Below, one piece after another: positions 24,426 to 32,830 of a stretch of DNA of 64,000 nucleotides. Each line of letters starts with the position of its first letter. Within the stretch, counting starts at the first letter, position 1. The stretch is taken from the NCBI GenBank assembly GCA_964543905.1, contig CAZIZO010000008.1:1-64000 (forward strand), in the 5' to 3' direction. The notes below the pieces were generated by a model. The model was not told where the DNA came from. It did not search any database and worked only from the letters and a program-made list of their open reading frames with translations. The position numbers and the translations under genes were made by a program. This DNA is from GCA-016699835 sp964543905 (GTDB lineage: Bacteria; Planctomycetota; Phycisphaerae; Phycisphaerales; UBA1924).

Positions 24426-26360
24426 TCAGGAACTCCCCGTCCCTTCCCGGCCCATCGCCTTCGCCAAGTCCGACACCTTGAAGAAACTCTGGAAATACGT
24501 CGGCTCCGCCTGCCCCGGTCGATACACCGCCACCAGCGGGATCCCCCCGCCCCCGCTGATCTGCCGTACCACACCCCACCCGTGCGTCTCGCTCGCCACG
24601 CTCAGGTCCACCTTCACCAGCGACACCCCCTCCGCCGTCAGCAGCGCCACGCCCTCCTCGCTCGCCAGCACCGTCTTCTCGATCACGTGGCAGTTGGTGC
24701 ACCACTTCGCCGTGAAGTCCACGACCACGATCTTCCCCTTCGCCAACTCCGCCTGAATCGCCGCGGTGATGGCCTCGTCGGGCTTGTTCGCAAAGGTCTT
24801 CCAAGGCAACGGACCCTCGTCCGCCAGCGAGCGCGTCGCCAACACCGTCCCCACCAGCGCCAGCGACGCCAGCCCGGTCACCACCACCTTCCCCCGACCC
24901 GTCCGCAGCATCCGCCACGCGCCCACGATCGCCCACACGCACGCCACCCCGACGATCCCGCCGATCACCCACCAAGGCCACTTCTCGCTCACCAGGTTCG
25001 ACGCCAGGAACACCCCCACCGCGATCAGGAAGATCCCCAGCACCTGCTTCAGCAACTCGCCCCCAGGACCGGCCTTCGGCAGCCTCGACACCATCCCAGG
25101 GAACGCGATCAGCACCGCGTAGGGCGCCGCCATCCCGATCCCCATCACCACCAGCGTCGCCAGCGCGATCCACGCCGGCTGCGTCGCCGCCCAGGCGATC
25201 GTCGCGCCCAGCAGCGGGCCCGTGCACGGCGTCGACAGGATCGCCGTCAACACCCCCATCAGGAAGTTCCCCGTCGTCGTCTCGGACGACGGATTCACCA
25301 TGTACACCGCCTGCGGCAATCGGATCGTGAACAGCCCCATCATCCCCACGCCCATGATCAGAACGATCGCCGACATCCCGATCGTGAACCATCGGTTCGT
25401 GAAGATCTGCCCCCAATCCTGCTTCTGTCCCCCCGACAGCAGCCCGAACATCAGCAGCCCCAGCGCAAAGAACGTCGCCACAATTCCAAGGCAGTACACC
25501 GTCCCGAACAACGCCAACTTGCCCGGGTGCGACGCCTGCTTCTGCAAACTCAGGATCTTGAGCGGGATCACCGGCAGCACGCACGGCGTCAGGTTCAGCA
25601 AGAACCCCGCCACGAACGCGATCAAGAAGATCAACCAATACGCCCCGCCATCGATCGTGAACTTCCACCCCAGGAAATCAAACGTCGCCGCCGCGCTCGT
25701 CTTCGCGATCGCCTTCACCTCTCCCGAGAGCATCTTGCTGAACACCGAGGGATCAAACCCCGCGAAGTCGCTCTCCTTGCTCGGCGCATCCGCGGCCGCA
25801 CCCGGCGCGACCACCTCCACGCCGATCTCGATCACCTCGTCCTTTGGAAAGGTGCAGATCTTGTCGTCGCACGACTGAAACCCGACACGCACCTGGATCG
25901 TCCTCGCCCCGACCTTCGCCTTCGCGTCCACCACCACCGGCACATACGCGATCGCCCGACCCTCGAACACGCCGTACGCCTCGGGACGTCCGCTTCCCAC
26001 CAGGTCGATGAACACGTCGTGCGACTTCGGCCACTGGATCGGGCCATACTTCATCCCCTCCGCCGATTCCACTTCGATCGTCGTCGGGATCGCTTCAAAC
26101 TTCTGCCTCGCCCACGACGCCGGCACCTTCGGCTCGTTCGTGTGCGAGTGCCAGCCCTCCGCGTGGTCCAGCACCACCGCGATCACGAACTGATCGCCCG
26201 ACGATACCTTCACCTTGTTCGCCCGCGCCGAGGCCTCCGCCCCGCTCTCCGGCGCTCCCAGCGCGGGCGTCGCCAGCGCCGCCAACAGCCCCGCCATCCA
26301 CCCAAGAAGGGTGCTCCACATCCTCGAAGTTCGCTGGTTGGTGGTCATGGTCACGTGCAT
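24426..26360 (-). CDS. dsbD: Thiol:disulfide interchange protein DsbD
   Basis: DsbD moves reducing power from cytoplasmic thioredoxin across the inner membrane to periplasmic thiol proteins. The 644-residue protein has a signal sequence (residues 15-36), an N-terminal immunoglobulin-like domain with the Cys pair C164/C169 (QSCDDKIC), and a CcdA-like domain with eight or so membrane spans. That domain carries the redox cysteines C260 (NLTPCVLP) and C379 (LSTPCTGP). A C-terminal thioredoxin domain has WCTNC near residue 558. All three functional cysteine pairs are present. No Shine-Dalgarno sequence is seen; TACTCT ends 7 nt before this ATG, supporting it over a second ATG 12 bases inside. TrxB elsewhere in the window would feed the pathway. 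Confidence 0.92.
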   Translation of the reverse strand: MHVTMTTNQRTSRMWSTLLGWMAGLLAALATPALGAPESGAEASARANKVKVSSGDQFVIAVVLDHAEGWHSHTNEPKVPASWARQKFEAIPTTIEVESAEGMKYGPIQWPKSHDVFIDLVGSGRPEAYGVFEGRAIAYVPVVVDAKAKVGARTIQVRVGFQSCDDKICTFPKDEVIEIGVEVVAPGAAADAPSKESDFAGFDPSVFSKMLSGEVKAIAKTSAAATFDFLGWKFTIDGGAYWLIFLIAFVAGFLLNLTPCVLPVIPLKILSLQKQASHPGKLALFGTVYCLGIVATFFALGLLMFGLLSGGQKQDWGQIFTNRWFTIGMSAIVLIMGVGMMGLFTIRLPQAVYMVNPSSETTTGNFLMGVLTAILSTPCTGPLLGATIAWAATQPAWIALATLVVMGIGMAAPYAVLIAFPGMVSRLPKAGPGGELLKQVLGIFLIAVGVFLASNLVSEKWPWWVIGGIVGVACVWAIVGAWRMLRTGRGKVVVTGLASLALVGTVLATRSLADEGPLPWKTFANKPDEAITAAIQAELAKGKIVVVDFTAKWCTNCHVIEKTVLASEEGVALLTAEGVSLVKVDLSVASETHGWGVVRQISGGGGIPLVAVYRPGQAEPTYFQSFFKVSDLAKAMGREGTGSS

Positions 26361-26367
26361 TCATGCA

Positions 26368-26373
26368 AGAGTA
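26368..26373 (-). promoter_or_regulatory. Candidate -10 box for leaderless dsbD mRNA
   Basis: TACTCT on the minus strand ends 7 nt before the ATG at 26360. Confidence 0.45.
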
Positions 26374-26550
26374 TTCGCGGCGACCGAAACACGTTCTTGC
26401 GACGCCCGAGCGAGAAAGATCAAGACCCGTCCCCCGCGTGGGCGCGCACCTTCCCCACCGCGGGGGATGCTCGCCGGAGGCCGTACGAGCGTTCGGGTTC
26501 CCGGGTTCAAGGGTCCTCGCCCGCGGGACCGATATCGCCCTCACGCACGC

Positions 26551-27567
26551 ATGGCCGACGTTCTCGACCAATCTGAAGTTGACGCACTGTTGGCCGCGGT
26601 CAACACGGGCGAGGTCGAGGTCGTCCAGACCGAGGCCCGCATCTTCAGCCGCAATCGCGCCGACACCACCAACCTCGAAGTCAAGGGCTATGACTTCAAG
26701 CGTCCCGAGCGCGTCTCCAAGGACCAGATGCGAGCCCTCCAGACCCTCCACGAGGCCTTCGCCCGGAACTTCGGCGCCTCCCTCTCCGGCTTCCTCCGCA
26801 CCATCGTCGAGGTCAAGGTCGCCACCTGCGAGCAGATGACCTACTCCGAGTTCATCTCGGGCCTCCCCAACCCCACCAGTTTCAATCTCATCGAGGCCCA
26901 GGGACTCGAAGGTCAGATGTGCCTCGAAATCTCCCCGCTCATCATCTACCCCATCATCGATCGCCTCCTGGGCGGCAACACCCAGGACCTCTTCATCCCC
27001 CAGCGACCGATGACCCAGATCGAAACACGCCTCATCAGCAACGTCACCACCCGCGGCCTCTCCGCCCTCACCGAAGCCTGGATGAGCATCAAGGAACTCA
27101 AGTTCCGCATCGCCTCCACCGAGAGCAACCCCCAACTCGTCCAGATCGTCCCGCCCAATGAGGTCGTCGTCGTCATCGGCTTCGAACTCAAAATGACCAA
27201 CCGCGCGGGAACCATGAACCTCTGCATCCCCTACAACGTCATCGAACCCATGATCGAGGAACTCAGTTCCCAGAGTTGGTTCTCCGCCTCCAAGAACCTC
27301 CGCAGCAAGGACACCGAACGACAACTCACCAACCGCATCGCCGACGCCGGCCTCCTCGTCGCCGGCATCCTCGCCGAGACCACCATCACCCTCCACGATC
27401 TCCTCCGCATGGCCCCGGGCGACATCATCGTCACCGACAAGCCCGCCACCAAGCCCATCGTCCTTTGCGTCGAGGGCGAGAAAAAGTTCCTCGGGCACAT
27501 CGGCCAGTTCAAGGGCTCGCGCGCCGTCCGCATCTCCCGCGCCTTCCAGCCCGGCGATCGCGTCTAG
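26551..27567 (+). CDS. fliM: Flagellar motor switch protein FliM
   Basis: FliM forms the C-ring of the flagellar motor and binds phosphorylated CheY. The 338-residue protein starts with the CheY-binding peptide VLDQSEVDALLAAV (residues 4-17). The middle domain contains GASLSGFLRTIVEVKV, EISPLIIYPIIDRLLGG and MTQIETRL, all typical, and a C-terminal SpoA domain with LRMAPGDIIVTDKPATKP closes the protein. The length equals the family norm. The open frame extends 5', but homology begins at this ATG. It is a single flagellar gene here, diverging from dsbD across 190 bases, far from fliD-fliS. No Shine-Dalgarno sequence is evident. Confidence 0.93.
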   Translation: MADVLDQSEVDALLAAVNTGEVEVVQTEARIFSRNRADTTNLEVKGYDFKRPERVSKDQMRALQTLHEAFARNFGASLSGFLRTIVEVKVATCEQMTYSEFISGLPNPTSFNLIEAQGLEGQMCLEISPLIIYPIIDRLLGGNTQDLFIPQRPMTQIETRLISNVTTRGLSALTEAWMSIKELKFRIASTESNPQLVQIVPPNEVVVVIGFELKMTNRAGTMNLCIPYNVIEPMIEELSSQSWFSASKNLRSKDTERQLTNRIADAGLLVAGILAETTITLHDLLRMAPGDIIVTDKPATKPIVLCVEGEKKFLGHIGQFKGSRAVRISRAFQPGDRV

Positions 27568-27574
27568 GCCCCGC

Positions 27575-28549
27575 TCACGCGACACGATTCGGCGGCTCCT
27601 CCCCCGCCAATATCGCCCGCGCGTTCGCCCACGCCATCGCCCCCATCAACTTCCGGTATTTCTCCTCCCCGCTCCCGACGTGTGGCATCAGCACGCAGTT
27701 GTCCAGCCCCACCAGCCCCGGATGCACCTTCGGCTCCTGCTCGTAGACATCCAAGCCCGCGCCGTAGATCCGACGCTCGCGCAGCGCGTCCACAAGGGCC
27801 CCCTCGTCCACGATCGCGCCCCGTGCCGTGTTGATCAGTATCGCGCTCCGCTTCATCCGCGACAACGCCCTCGCATCGATCAGCCCCCGCGTCTGCGCCG
27901 TCAGCGGCGTGTGCAGACTCACCACATCCGCCATCCTCAACCCATCGTCCAGCGACACACGCGCCGCGCACAGCGGCGCCATCTCAAAGTCCAGGTGGCT
28001 CGATCGCGCCACATACGCGATCCGCATCCCAAACCCCAGCCCGCGCAGCGCCGTCGCATATCCGATCCGCCCCGCCCCGACGATCAACAGCGTCTTCCCC
28101 GTGATGTCCAGCCCAAGGAACTCCGCCGGCGCCAGCGGGCCTTCCGCCGCATACTTCGGTGAGCGCGCATACCGATCCCCCTCCACGATCCGCCTCGCCA
28201 CCGCGAGCAGCAGCGCCCACGCCATGTTCGCCGTCCCCTCCGTCACCGCGTGCGGCGTGTTCGTCACCATCACCCCCCGTCGCCTGCACGCGTCCAGGTC
28301 GATGTTGTCCACGCCCACCGCGTAGTTGCACACCCCCTTGAGCCCGGGTCCGCACGCGTCCAGAAACTCGTCGTTCACCTTCTCCGAAACCCACGTCACC
28401 GCGATCGTCGCCCCGCGCACAAACTCCAGCAACTCCGCCCGTGCCAGCGCCCGCATCGTCGACACCCCTTTGATCCGTGCGCCCGGAACCTCCACCTCGC
28501 ACGGCACCGCCCGCGTCACCACCACCAACGGCACATCCACCTTGCTCAT
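27575..28549 (-). CDS. D-2-hydroxyacid dehydrogenase (glyoxylate/hydroxypyruvate reductase-like)
   Basis: This is an NAD(P)-dependent oxidoreductase of the 2-hydroxyacid dehydrogenase family. The 324-residue protein has the nucleotide fold LLIVGAGRIGYATALRGLGFGM and the catalytic triad of the family. The Arg lies in NTARGAIVDEGALVDAL, the Glu in GLDVYEQEPKVHPGL and the His in LMPHVGSG. The substrate loop NYAVGVDNIDLDACRRRGV is also typical. It converges with fliM with only 7 bases between. The ATG is preceded by TACGGT at 5 nt and no Shine-Dalgarno sequence. The preferred substrate (glyoxylate, hydroxypyruvate or another) is not decided by the sequence. Confidence 0.9.
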   Translation of the reverse strand: MSKVDVPLVVVTRAVPCEVEVPGARIKGVSTMRALARAELLEFVRGATIAVTWVSEKVNDEFLDACGPGLKGVCNYAVGVDNIDLDACRRRGVMVTNTPHAVTEGTANMAWALLLAVARRIVEGDRYARSPKYAAEGPLAPAEFLGLDITGKTLLIVGAGRIGYATALRGLGFGMRIAYVARSSHLDFEMAPLCAARVSLDDGLRMADVVSLHTPLTAQTRGLIDARALSRMKRSAILINTARGAIVDEGALVDALRERRIYGAGLDVYEQEPKVHPGLVGLDNCVLMPHVGSGEEKYRKLMGAMAWANARAILAGEEPPNRVA

Positions 28550-28554
28550 GCACC

Positions 28555-28560
28555 ACCGTA
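28555..28560 (-). promoter_or_regulatory. Candidate -10 box for a leaderless dehydrogenase mRNA
   Basis: TACGGT on the minus strand ends 5 nt before the ATG at 28549. Confidence 0.45.
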
Positions 28561-28611
28561 GACCCCCTCCTTGTCCGCGTGCCGTCGCGATCCCCGCCTT
28601 CCGCTCAGCCG

Positions 28612-28617
28612 TACCCT
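28612..28617 (+). promoter_or_regulatory. Candidate -10 box for a leaderless EEP-family mRNA
   Basis: TACCCT ends 5 nt before a GTG at 28623. This supports the GTG start over the in-frame ATG at 28548, which would overlap the start of the divergent dehydrogenase. Confidence 0.45.
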
Positions 28618-28622
28618 CCCCC

Positions 28623-29426
28623 GTGCCCTCCAGCACGATCAAACTTCTCACCTGGAACATCTTGCACGGCGGGGGGACGGCACGCCGACCCGACATCCTG
28701 CTCGCCCTCCTTGCCCACGACCCGGACGTCATCGTCCTCACCGAGTTTCGTGGGACACAAGGCGGCCAGATCGCCGCCGCGCTCGCCGATCATGGGTTTC
28801 TGTACCAGGCCACGACGCCCTCCGTGGGCCGCACCAACGGCATCTTGATCGCGAGCAAGGAGCAGATCCTGCCCCGGGACGAAGCCTCGCCCCCACCCTC
28901 GTCCCGCGGCCGGTTTCTGGACGTGATCCTGCCCGGGCGAGCGCTCGGGGTCACAGGGGTTCATATCCCCGATGATTCGCGTCCGGGGGAGAAGGCCGAG
29001 TATTGGGCGTTTCTAGTGGCGCTCGGGCGGGCCAGGCTGGAGCAGCGGTGGATCGTGCTGGGCGACCTGAACTCAGGCCGACCCGGAATCGATGAGGACG
29101 GGCGCACCCTCGGGGGGGCGCACCTGCTCGGACAGTTCGCCACCCTCGGCTACCGCGACGCGTGGCGCGTCAAAAACCCGGATTCAGCCGAGCGTTCGTG
29201 GTACAGCCACGCCGGCACGGGGTTCCGAATCGACGCGGCGTTCGTGTCCCCATCCCTGTCGGATAGGGTGCAATCCGCCTCGTTTTCGCACCTGGAGCGT
29301 GAGCAGCGAATCTCCGACCATTCGGTGCTGGTTGTTGTGTTGGGCGGGTTGGAGCAACGGAAAGCGCCCAAAACCACCTCCTTTGGCGGGCTTTTTGCGA
29401 GTTCAGCGTGGGTCGAACCGGCGTGA
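28623..29426 (+). CDS. Endonuclease/exonuclease/phosphatase (EEP) family protein
   Basis: This is a metal-dependent phosphodiesterase of the EEP fold (DNase I, exonuclease III and inositol phosphatase superfamily). The 267-residue protein has the expected order of catalytic motifs: LLTWNILHGG at the N-terminus, LTEFRG with the metal-binding Glu, GVHIPDD, VLGDLNSG, and SDHSVLVV with the final Asp-His. No signal peptide is seen with the GTG start. Upstream in-frame sequence is Pro/Arg-rich and lacks homology. Whether it acts on DNA, RNA or a small phosphate ester cannot be told. Confidence 0.78.
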   Translation: MPSSTIKLLTWNILHGGGTARRPDILLALLAHDPDVIVLTEFRGTQGGQIAAALADHGFLYQATTPSVGRTNGILIASKEQILPRDEASPPPSSRGRFLDVILPGRALGVTGVHIPDDSRPGEKAEYWAFLVALGRARLEQRWIVLGDLNSGRPGIDEDGRTLGGAHLLGQFATLGYRDAWRVKNPDSAERSWYSHAGTGFRIDAAFVSPSLSDRVQSASFSHLEREQRISDHSVLVVVLGGLEQRKAPKTTSFGGLFASSAWVEPA

Positions 29427-29493
29427 ACGTGCGGGCGGAACGAAGAATTGTGCAAAAATATGCGAATTCCTAGCGGTTTTTTGCCCAACCCAC

Positions 29494-29522
29494 TTGAAGA
29501 TCGCGCCGGGGCATAGTAAAAA
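29494..29522 (+). promoter_or_regulatory. Possible promoter of the HU gene
   Basis: TTGAAG, a 17-base spacer and TAAAAA lie about 110 bases upstream of the HU start. An inverted repeat GTTTCC-N6-GGAAAC (29529-29546) follows in the leader and could be an operator or a stem in the 5' UTR. Confidence 0.35.
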
Positions 29523-29629
29523 CTATCAGTTTCCTACATGGGAAACCGCTCTCCCGAAGGATCGCGAGGGCGATCGACGAGGACGCCGAGTGTGCGGCCA
29601 CGTCACCGCAGTTGAATGGAGATTCAGAA

Positions 29630-30010
29630 ATGGCCAAGAAAGCCGCCAAACCCGCCGCCAAGTCCGCTCCCAAGCCCGCCAAGATCGCCTCCGCCGGCAA
29701 GGTCCGCAGCAAGGGTGAACTCTTCGGCCTGCTCGCCGAGCACAACGGCCTCTCGCGCAAGCAGATCGCCGCCATCTTCGACACGCTCGGCAGCGTGATG
29801 AAGGTCGACCTCGCCAAGCCCAGCCCCGACAAGCCCAAGATCTTCGTGGTCCCCGGCATGATGAAGGTCCAGGCGATCTACAAGCCCGCCACCAAGGCCA
29901 CCACCAAGCCCAACCCCTTCAAGCCGGGCGAAATGATGGAAGTCAAGCCCAAGCCCGCCCGCACCGTCATCAAGATCCGCCCCCTCAAGGGCCTCAAGGC
30001 CATGGTGTAA
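29630..30010 (+). CDS. HU-family DNA-binding protein, divergent with basic tails
   Basis: This is a nucleoid-associated protein expected to bind and bend DNA as a dimer. The 126-residue protein starts with a Lys/Ala/Pro tail of about 30 residues. The HU core follows: VRSKGELFGLLAEHNGLSRKQIAAIFDTLGSVMK as the helical part, VVPGMMKVQAIYKPATKA, and PGEMMEVKPKPARTVIKIRPLKGLK. It matches the divergent HU subfamily seen in planctomycetes and some proteobacteria rather than classical 90-residue HU. GGAG lies 8 nt before the ATG. It is monocistronic: a terminator follows. Confidence 0.85.
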   Translation: MAKKAAKPAAKSAPKPAKIASAGKVRSKGELFGLLAEHNGLSRKQIAAIFDTLGSVMKVDLAKPSPDKPKIFVVPGMMKVQAIYKPATKATTKPNPFKPGEMMEVKPKPARTVIKIRPLKGLKAMV

Positions 30011-30039
30011 GTCGTCGCTTGAGATCGATTGCTTTTTCG

Positions 30040-30068
30040 AACAGCCCCAACGTTGTGTTGGGGCTGTT
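30040..30068 (+). terminator. Intrinsic terminator of the HU gene
   Basis: A 12-bp stem (AACAGCCCCAAC and complement; 30040-30051 with 30057-30068), a 5-base loop and a T-rich tail (TTTGTCTTT). Confidence 0.85.
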
Positions 30069-30241
30069 TGTCTTTGGTGCACGCGGCGGCATCACCCCTC
30101 GCGTTGCCACTCGTGGGCTTGGGCCAGCCCGCTTCCGCTTGCAGGTCCTCCGTTGTCCACGCTAGGCGTCCACGCGGTCCGTTGCGGAGGGCCATCGTTG
30201 CATGCGCCGGTGCTCTCGTTCCCGATCCAACGCACAGATCG

Positions 30242-30472
30242 GTGCGGATCGCGTCCGCGTTCAACCCGCGGGGTTTGGACCCGGACATGAACATCGTGTG
30301 CGAGCGCGTCGGCGTGTCCGCGCGGTTCGACACTCCCGCGGATCCGAAGCCCGATGGTGACGCGGCCGTGGATGACCTCCCGCGGTTGGGGGGCACGTTG
30401 GGCGGCGCGGGGCACGGGTGGCGCTGGACGCCCGTCGAGATGCAAGACTCGTCGCCGGCATCTCCCCGCTAA
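30242..30472 (+). CDS. Possible small ORF of unknown function
   Basis: The 412 bases between the HU terminator and fumarylacetoacetase have no recognised gene. In this part of one frame, third positions are mostly G or C, as in true genes, and the frame ends 9 bases before the next start. A GTG at 30242 would give 76 residues; the exact start is unclear. The product (VRIASAFNPRGLDPDM followed by a polar Pro/Asp/Gly-rich chain) resembles nothing I know. It may be chance or a remnant. Confidence 0.3.
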   Translation: MRIASAFNPRGLDPDMNIVCERVGVSARFDTPADPKPDGDAAVDDLPRLGGTLGGAGHGWRWTPVEMQDSSPASPR

Positions 30473-30475
30473 CCT
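30470..30475 (+). promoter_or_regulatory. Candidate -10 box for leaderless fumarylacetoacetase mRNA
   Basis: TAACCT ends 6 nt before the ATG at 30482. No Shine-Dalgarno sequence is present. Confidence 0.45.
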
Positions 30476-30481
30476 CTCGGC

Positions 30482-31885
30482 ATGGCGATCAATGAGACAC
30501 ACGACCCGAGCGTAAAGAGTTGGGTGGAGTCGGCGAACGACCCCTCGTCCGATTTTCCAATCCAGAACCTGCCGGTGTGCTCCTTTGAAGTGGAGCACGA
30601 TGGACATTCGCACGGGCACTTGGGCGTGGCGATCGGAGATCAGGTGCTGGACTTTGGCATCCTGGCCGAGGCCGGGTATCTGGATCAGTTCGACGAGTAC
30701 TTGGCCGACGCCATCATGGTGCCGACATGGAACTTCGTGATGGCCGAGCCCGATCTCTGGAAGATGATCCGCGAGATCGCGTTCAAGTTCTTGAAGGAAG
30801 GCGGGGCGGGCGGGCAGCAAGTTCGACGCTTGCGCGACAAGGCGATGCGGGCGCAGAAAGACCTGAAGTTGGCGCTGCCGGTGTCGATCTTCAACTACAC
30901 GGATTTCTACGCGTCGATCCATCATGCGACGACGGTCGGGGCGATGTTCCGACCCGACAATCCACTGCTACCCAACTACAAGCACGTGCCGATCGGGTAT
31001 CACGGGCGGGCGTCGTCGATCGTGGTGTCGGGGACGGACGTGAAGAGGCCCAAGGGACAGACGAAGGCGGACGACGCAGCGGGGCCGACGTTTGGTCCGT
31101 GCAAGATGCTGGATTATGAACTCGAAGTCGGGTGCTTCATCGGCGATGGGAACCGACTCGGAGAGCCGCTCTCGATGGCCCAGGCACGCGACGCGATCGC
31201 CGGCCTCTGCCTGGTGAACGACTGGTCGGCACGCGACGTGCAGAAGTGGGAATACCAGCCTCTCGGACCGTTCCTCGCGAAGAACTTTGCCACGAGCGTC
31301 TCGCCGTTCGTCGTCACGATCGAGGCGTTGGAGCCCTTCCGCTGCGCGGCGGCAGAGCGGCCCGCGGGCGATCCCAAGCCCCTGGAGTATCTGACCGACG
31401 CCCAGGATCAAGCGTGCGGCGGATTCGACATCACCCTCGAAGTCTTGCTGCAGACGAAGGAGATGGAGAGGCGGGGAATAGGCCCGCATCGAATCTCACG
31501 CGGCAAGGCGTTCAAGGAGATGTACTGGACGTTCGCCCAGATGGTGGCGCACCACACCAGCAACGGGTGCAATCTTCAGCCGGGCGATCTGCTCGCAAGT
31601 GGCACGGTGAGCGGTCGCGGAGCCGACGAACGCGGGTGCTTGCTGGAACTTACTTGGGATGGCCTGGACCCCACGACCGGGAAGCCCAAGCCGCGGAAGC
31701 CGATCCAACTGCCGACGGGCGAGACGCGGACGTTCCTACAAGACGGCGACACGGTCATCTTCAAGGGATACTGCGAACGCGACGGGTATCGGCGGATCGG
31801 GTTCGGGGAATGTCGCGGGAGGATCGTGAACGAGCACGCCCCCGATGGTCCGGTCACCGGGTCGGCGCCGGCGCACTCCGCATAG
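30482..31885 (+). CDS. fahA: Fumarylacetoacetase
   Basis: This enzyme hydrolyses fumarylacetoacetate to fumarate and acetoacetate, the last step of tyrosine/homogentisate breakdown. The 467-residue protein matches eukaryotic-type FAH in length and motifs. DFYASIHHATTVGAMFRP (141-158) holds the likely metal ligand D141 and catalytic H148. DYELEVGCFIG contains metal ligands E213 and E215, and LVNDWSARDVQKWE contains D247. GDLLASGTVSG near the end is also diagnostic. No homogentisate dioxygenase or maleylacetoacetate isomerase lies nearby, so the pathway is dispersed or the enzyme acts alone. The codon bias is somewhat less C-rich than in its neighbours. Confidence 0.92.
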   Translation: MAINETHDPSVKSWVESANDPSSDFPIQNLPVCSFEVEHDGHSHGHLGVAIGDQVLDFGILAEAGYLDQFDEYLADAIMVPTWNFVMAEPDLWKMIREIAFKFLKEGGAGGQQVRRLRDKAMRAQKDLKLALPVSIFNYTDFYASIHHATTVGAMFRPDNPLLPNYKHVPIGYHGRASSIVVSGTDVKRPKGQTKADDAAGPTFGPCKMLDYELEVGCFIGDGNRLGEPLSMAQARDAIAGLCLVNDWSARDVQKWEYQPLGPFLAKNFATSVSPFVVTIEALEPFRCAAAERPAGDPKPLEYLTDAQDQACGGFDITLEVLLQTKEMERRGIGPHRISRGKAFKEMYWTFAQMVAHHTSNGCNLQPGDLLASGTVSGRGADERGCLLELTWDGLDPTTGKPKPRKPIQLPTGETRTFLQDGDTVIFKGYCERDGYRRIGFGECRGRIVNEHAPDGPVTGSAPAHSA

Positions 31886-31966
31886 ACCGCACCGTCGACT
31901 CGACATGTGGCGAAAAAACAACGCCATCGCGTGACTTCTGCGCATCTTCGACGACACTGTGGGGAG

Positions 31967-32830
31967 ATGAGCGATGGAGCCCACAACACCGATCCCCCGC
32001 GCCGGGGAGAGCCCCCCAAGGCGATCATCAAACGCGGCCGCCACGCGCCCCCGCACGATGCGAGCGTCGCCGGCGTCGATCGCATGGCCTCCGTCGTCCA
32101 CGAGATTCGAAACCTTGTCGATGGTTCGCTCCGCTGCGTGCGCCTCGCGAAGCAGACGTTGGAAATCGAATCGACCGGGCAGGAATCCGCGCTCAAACAA
32201 CTCGAAACCGCCGCCACCGCGCTGGAACGCATGGCAGGCCTCGTCCACGCCGCCATGCAGGGGCCCAACCTGCCCATCGGGTCGGTGATGATCTCGGGAA
32301 CCGAGCCCGTCTCACTCCGCGAGGCAATGTCGCACGCCATCGAGGTCCTCAAACCCCTCGCCGATCTCAACCGCGCGGAGGTCGGCGTGCAGTTCGGACC
32401 GGGCCTGGGAGAGATGCCGGCGGGCGCGCTCTACACGGTGATCATCAACGGCGTCAAGAACGCCATCGAATCGATCGGACGCCGTGACGCCCAGGGTGGC
32501 CGCGTCGATATCGTGGTCATGCCGGTCGAGAGCCCGCCTTGGTGGAGCCTGCAGCGCACGGAGTGGATCGAGATCCGAATCTCGGATGATGGCGTCGGCT
32601 TCGCCTCGCTCGAAGAGGCCGAGTACTCCTTCATGCGCGGCGTCACCAGCAAACGCGGCGGCGCGGGCATCGGCCTCGCGCTCGCACGCGAGATCGTGCA
32701 GGAGATGGGCGGACGGATCGAGTTGCTCCCCCGCGCGGTGTCCCCCTCCACGCAGCGCGGCGGTGCGCTCCTCCGCGTCATCGCCCCCGTGCAGGCGAGG
32801 CCGACGAACTTCATCGGAGGGGGAGCATGA
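31967..32830 (+). CDS. Soluble histidine kinase
   Basis: This is the cytoplasmic sensor kinase of a two-component system. The 287-residue protein has no membrane segment. A phosphoacceptor region reads ASVVHEIRN with H45. The HATPase domain has the N-box NGVKNAIES (161-169), G1 DDGVGF (208-213) and G2 GGAGIGLALA (231-240). Only about 40 polar, Arg/Pro-rich residues precede the H-box, so no recognisable sensory domain exists and input must come from a partner. Its stop overlaps the regulator start by 4 bases (ATGA). A GTG 60 bases upstream is an alternative start; neither has a well-spaced ribosome site. Confidence 0.85.
   Translation: MSDGAHNTDPPRRGEPPKAIIKRGRHAPPHDASVAGVDRMASVVHEIRNLVDGSLRCVRLAKQTLEIESTGQESALKQLETAATALERMAGLVHAAMQGPNLPIGSVMISGTEPVSLREAMSHAIEVLKPLADLNRAEVGVQFGPGLGEMPAGALYTVIINGVKNAIESIGRRDAQGGRVDIVVMPVESPPWWSLQRTEWIEIRISDDGVGFASLEEAEYSFMRGVTSKRGGAGIGLALAREIVQEMGGRIELLPRAVSPSTQRGGALLRVIAPVQARPTNFIGGGA

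Noticed and set aside
28548..28622. N-terminal extension of the EEP protein from the ATG at 28548
   Set aside because: It would overlap the start codon of the divergent dehydrogenase and adds a Pro/Arg-rich segment without homology; the GTG at 28623 has a TANNNT box.
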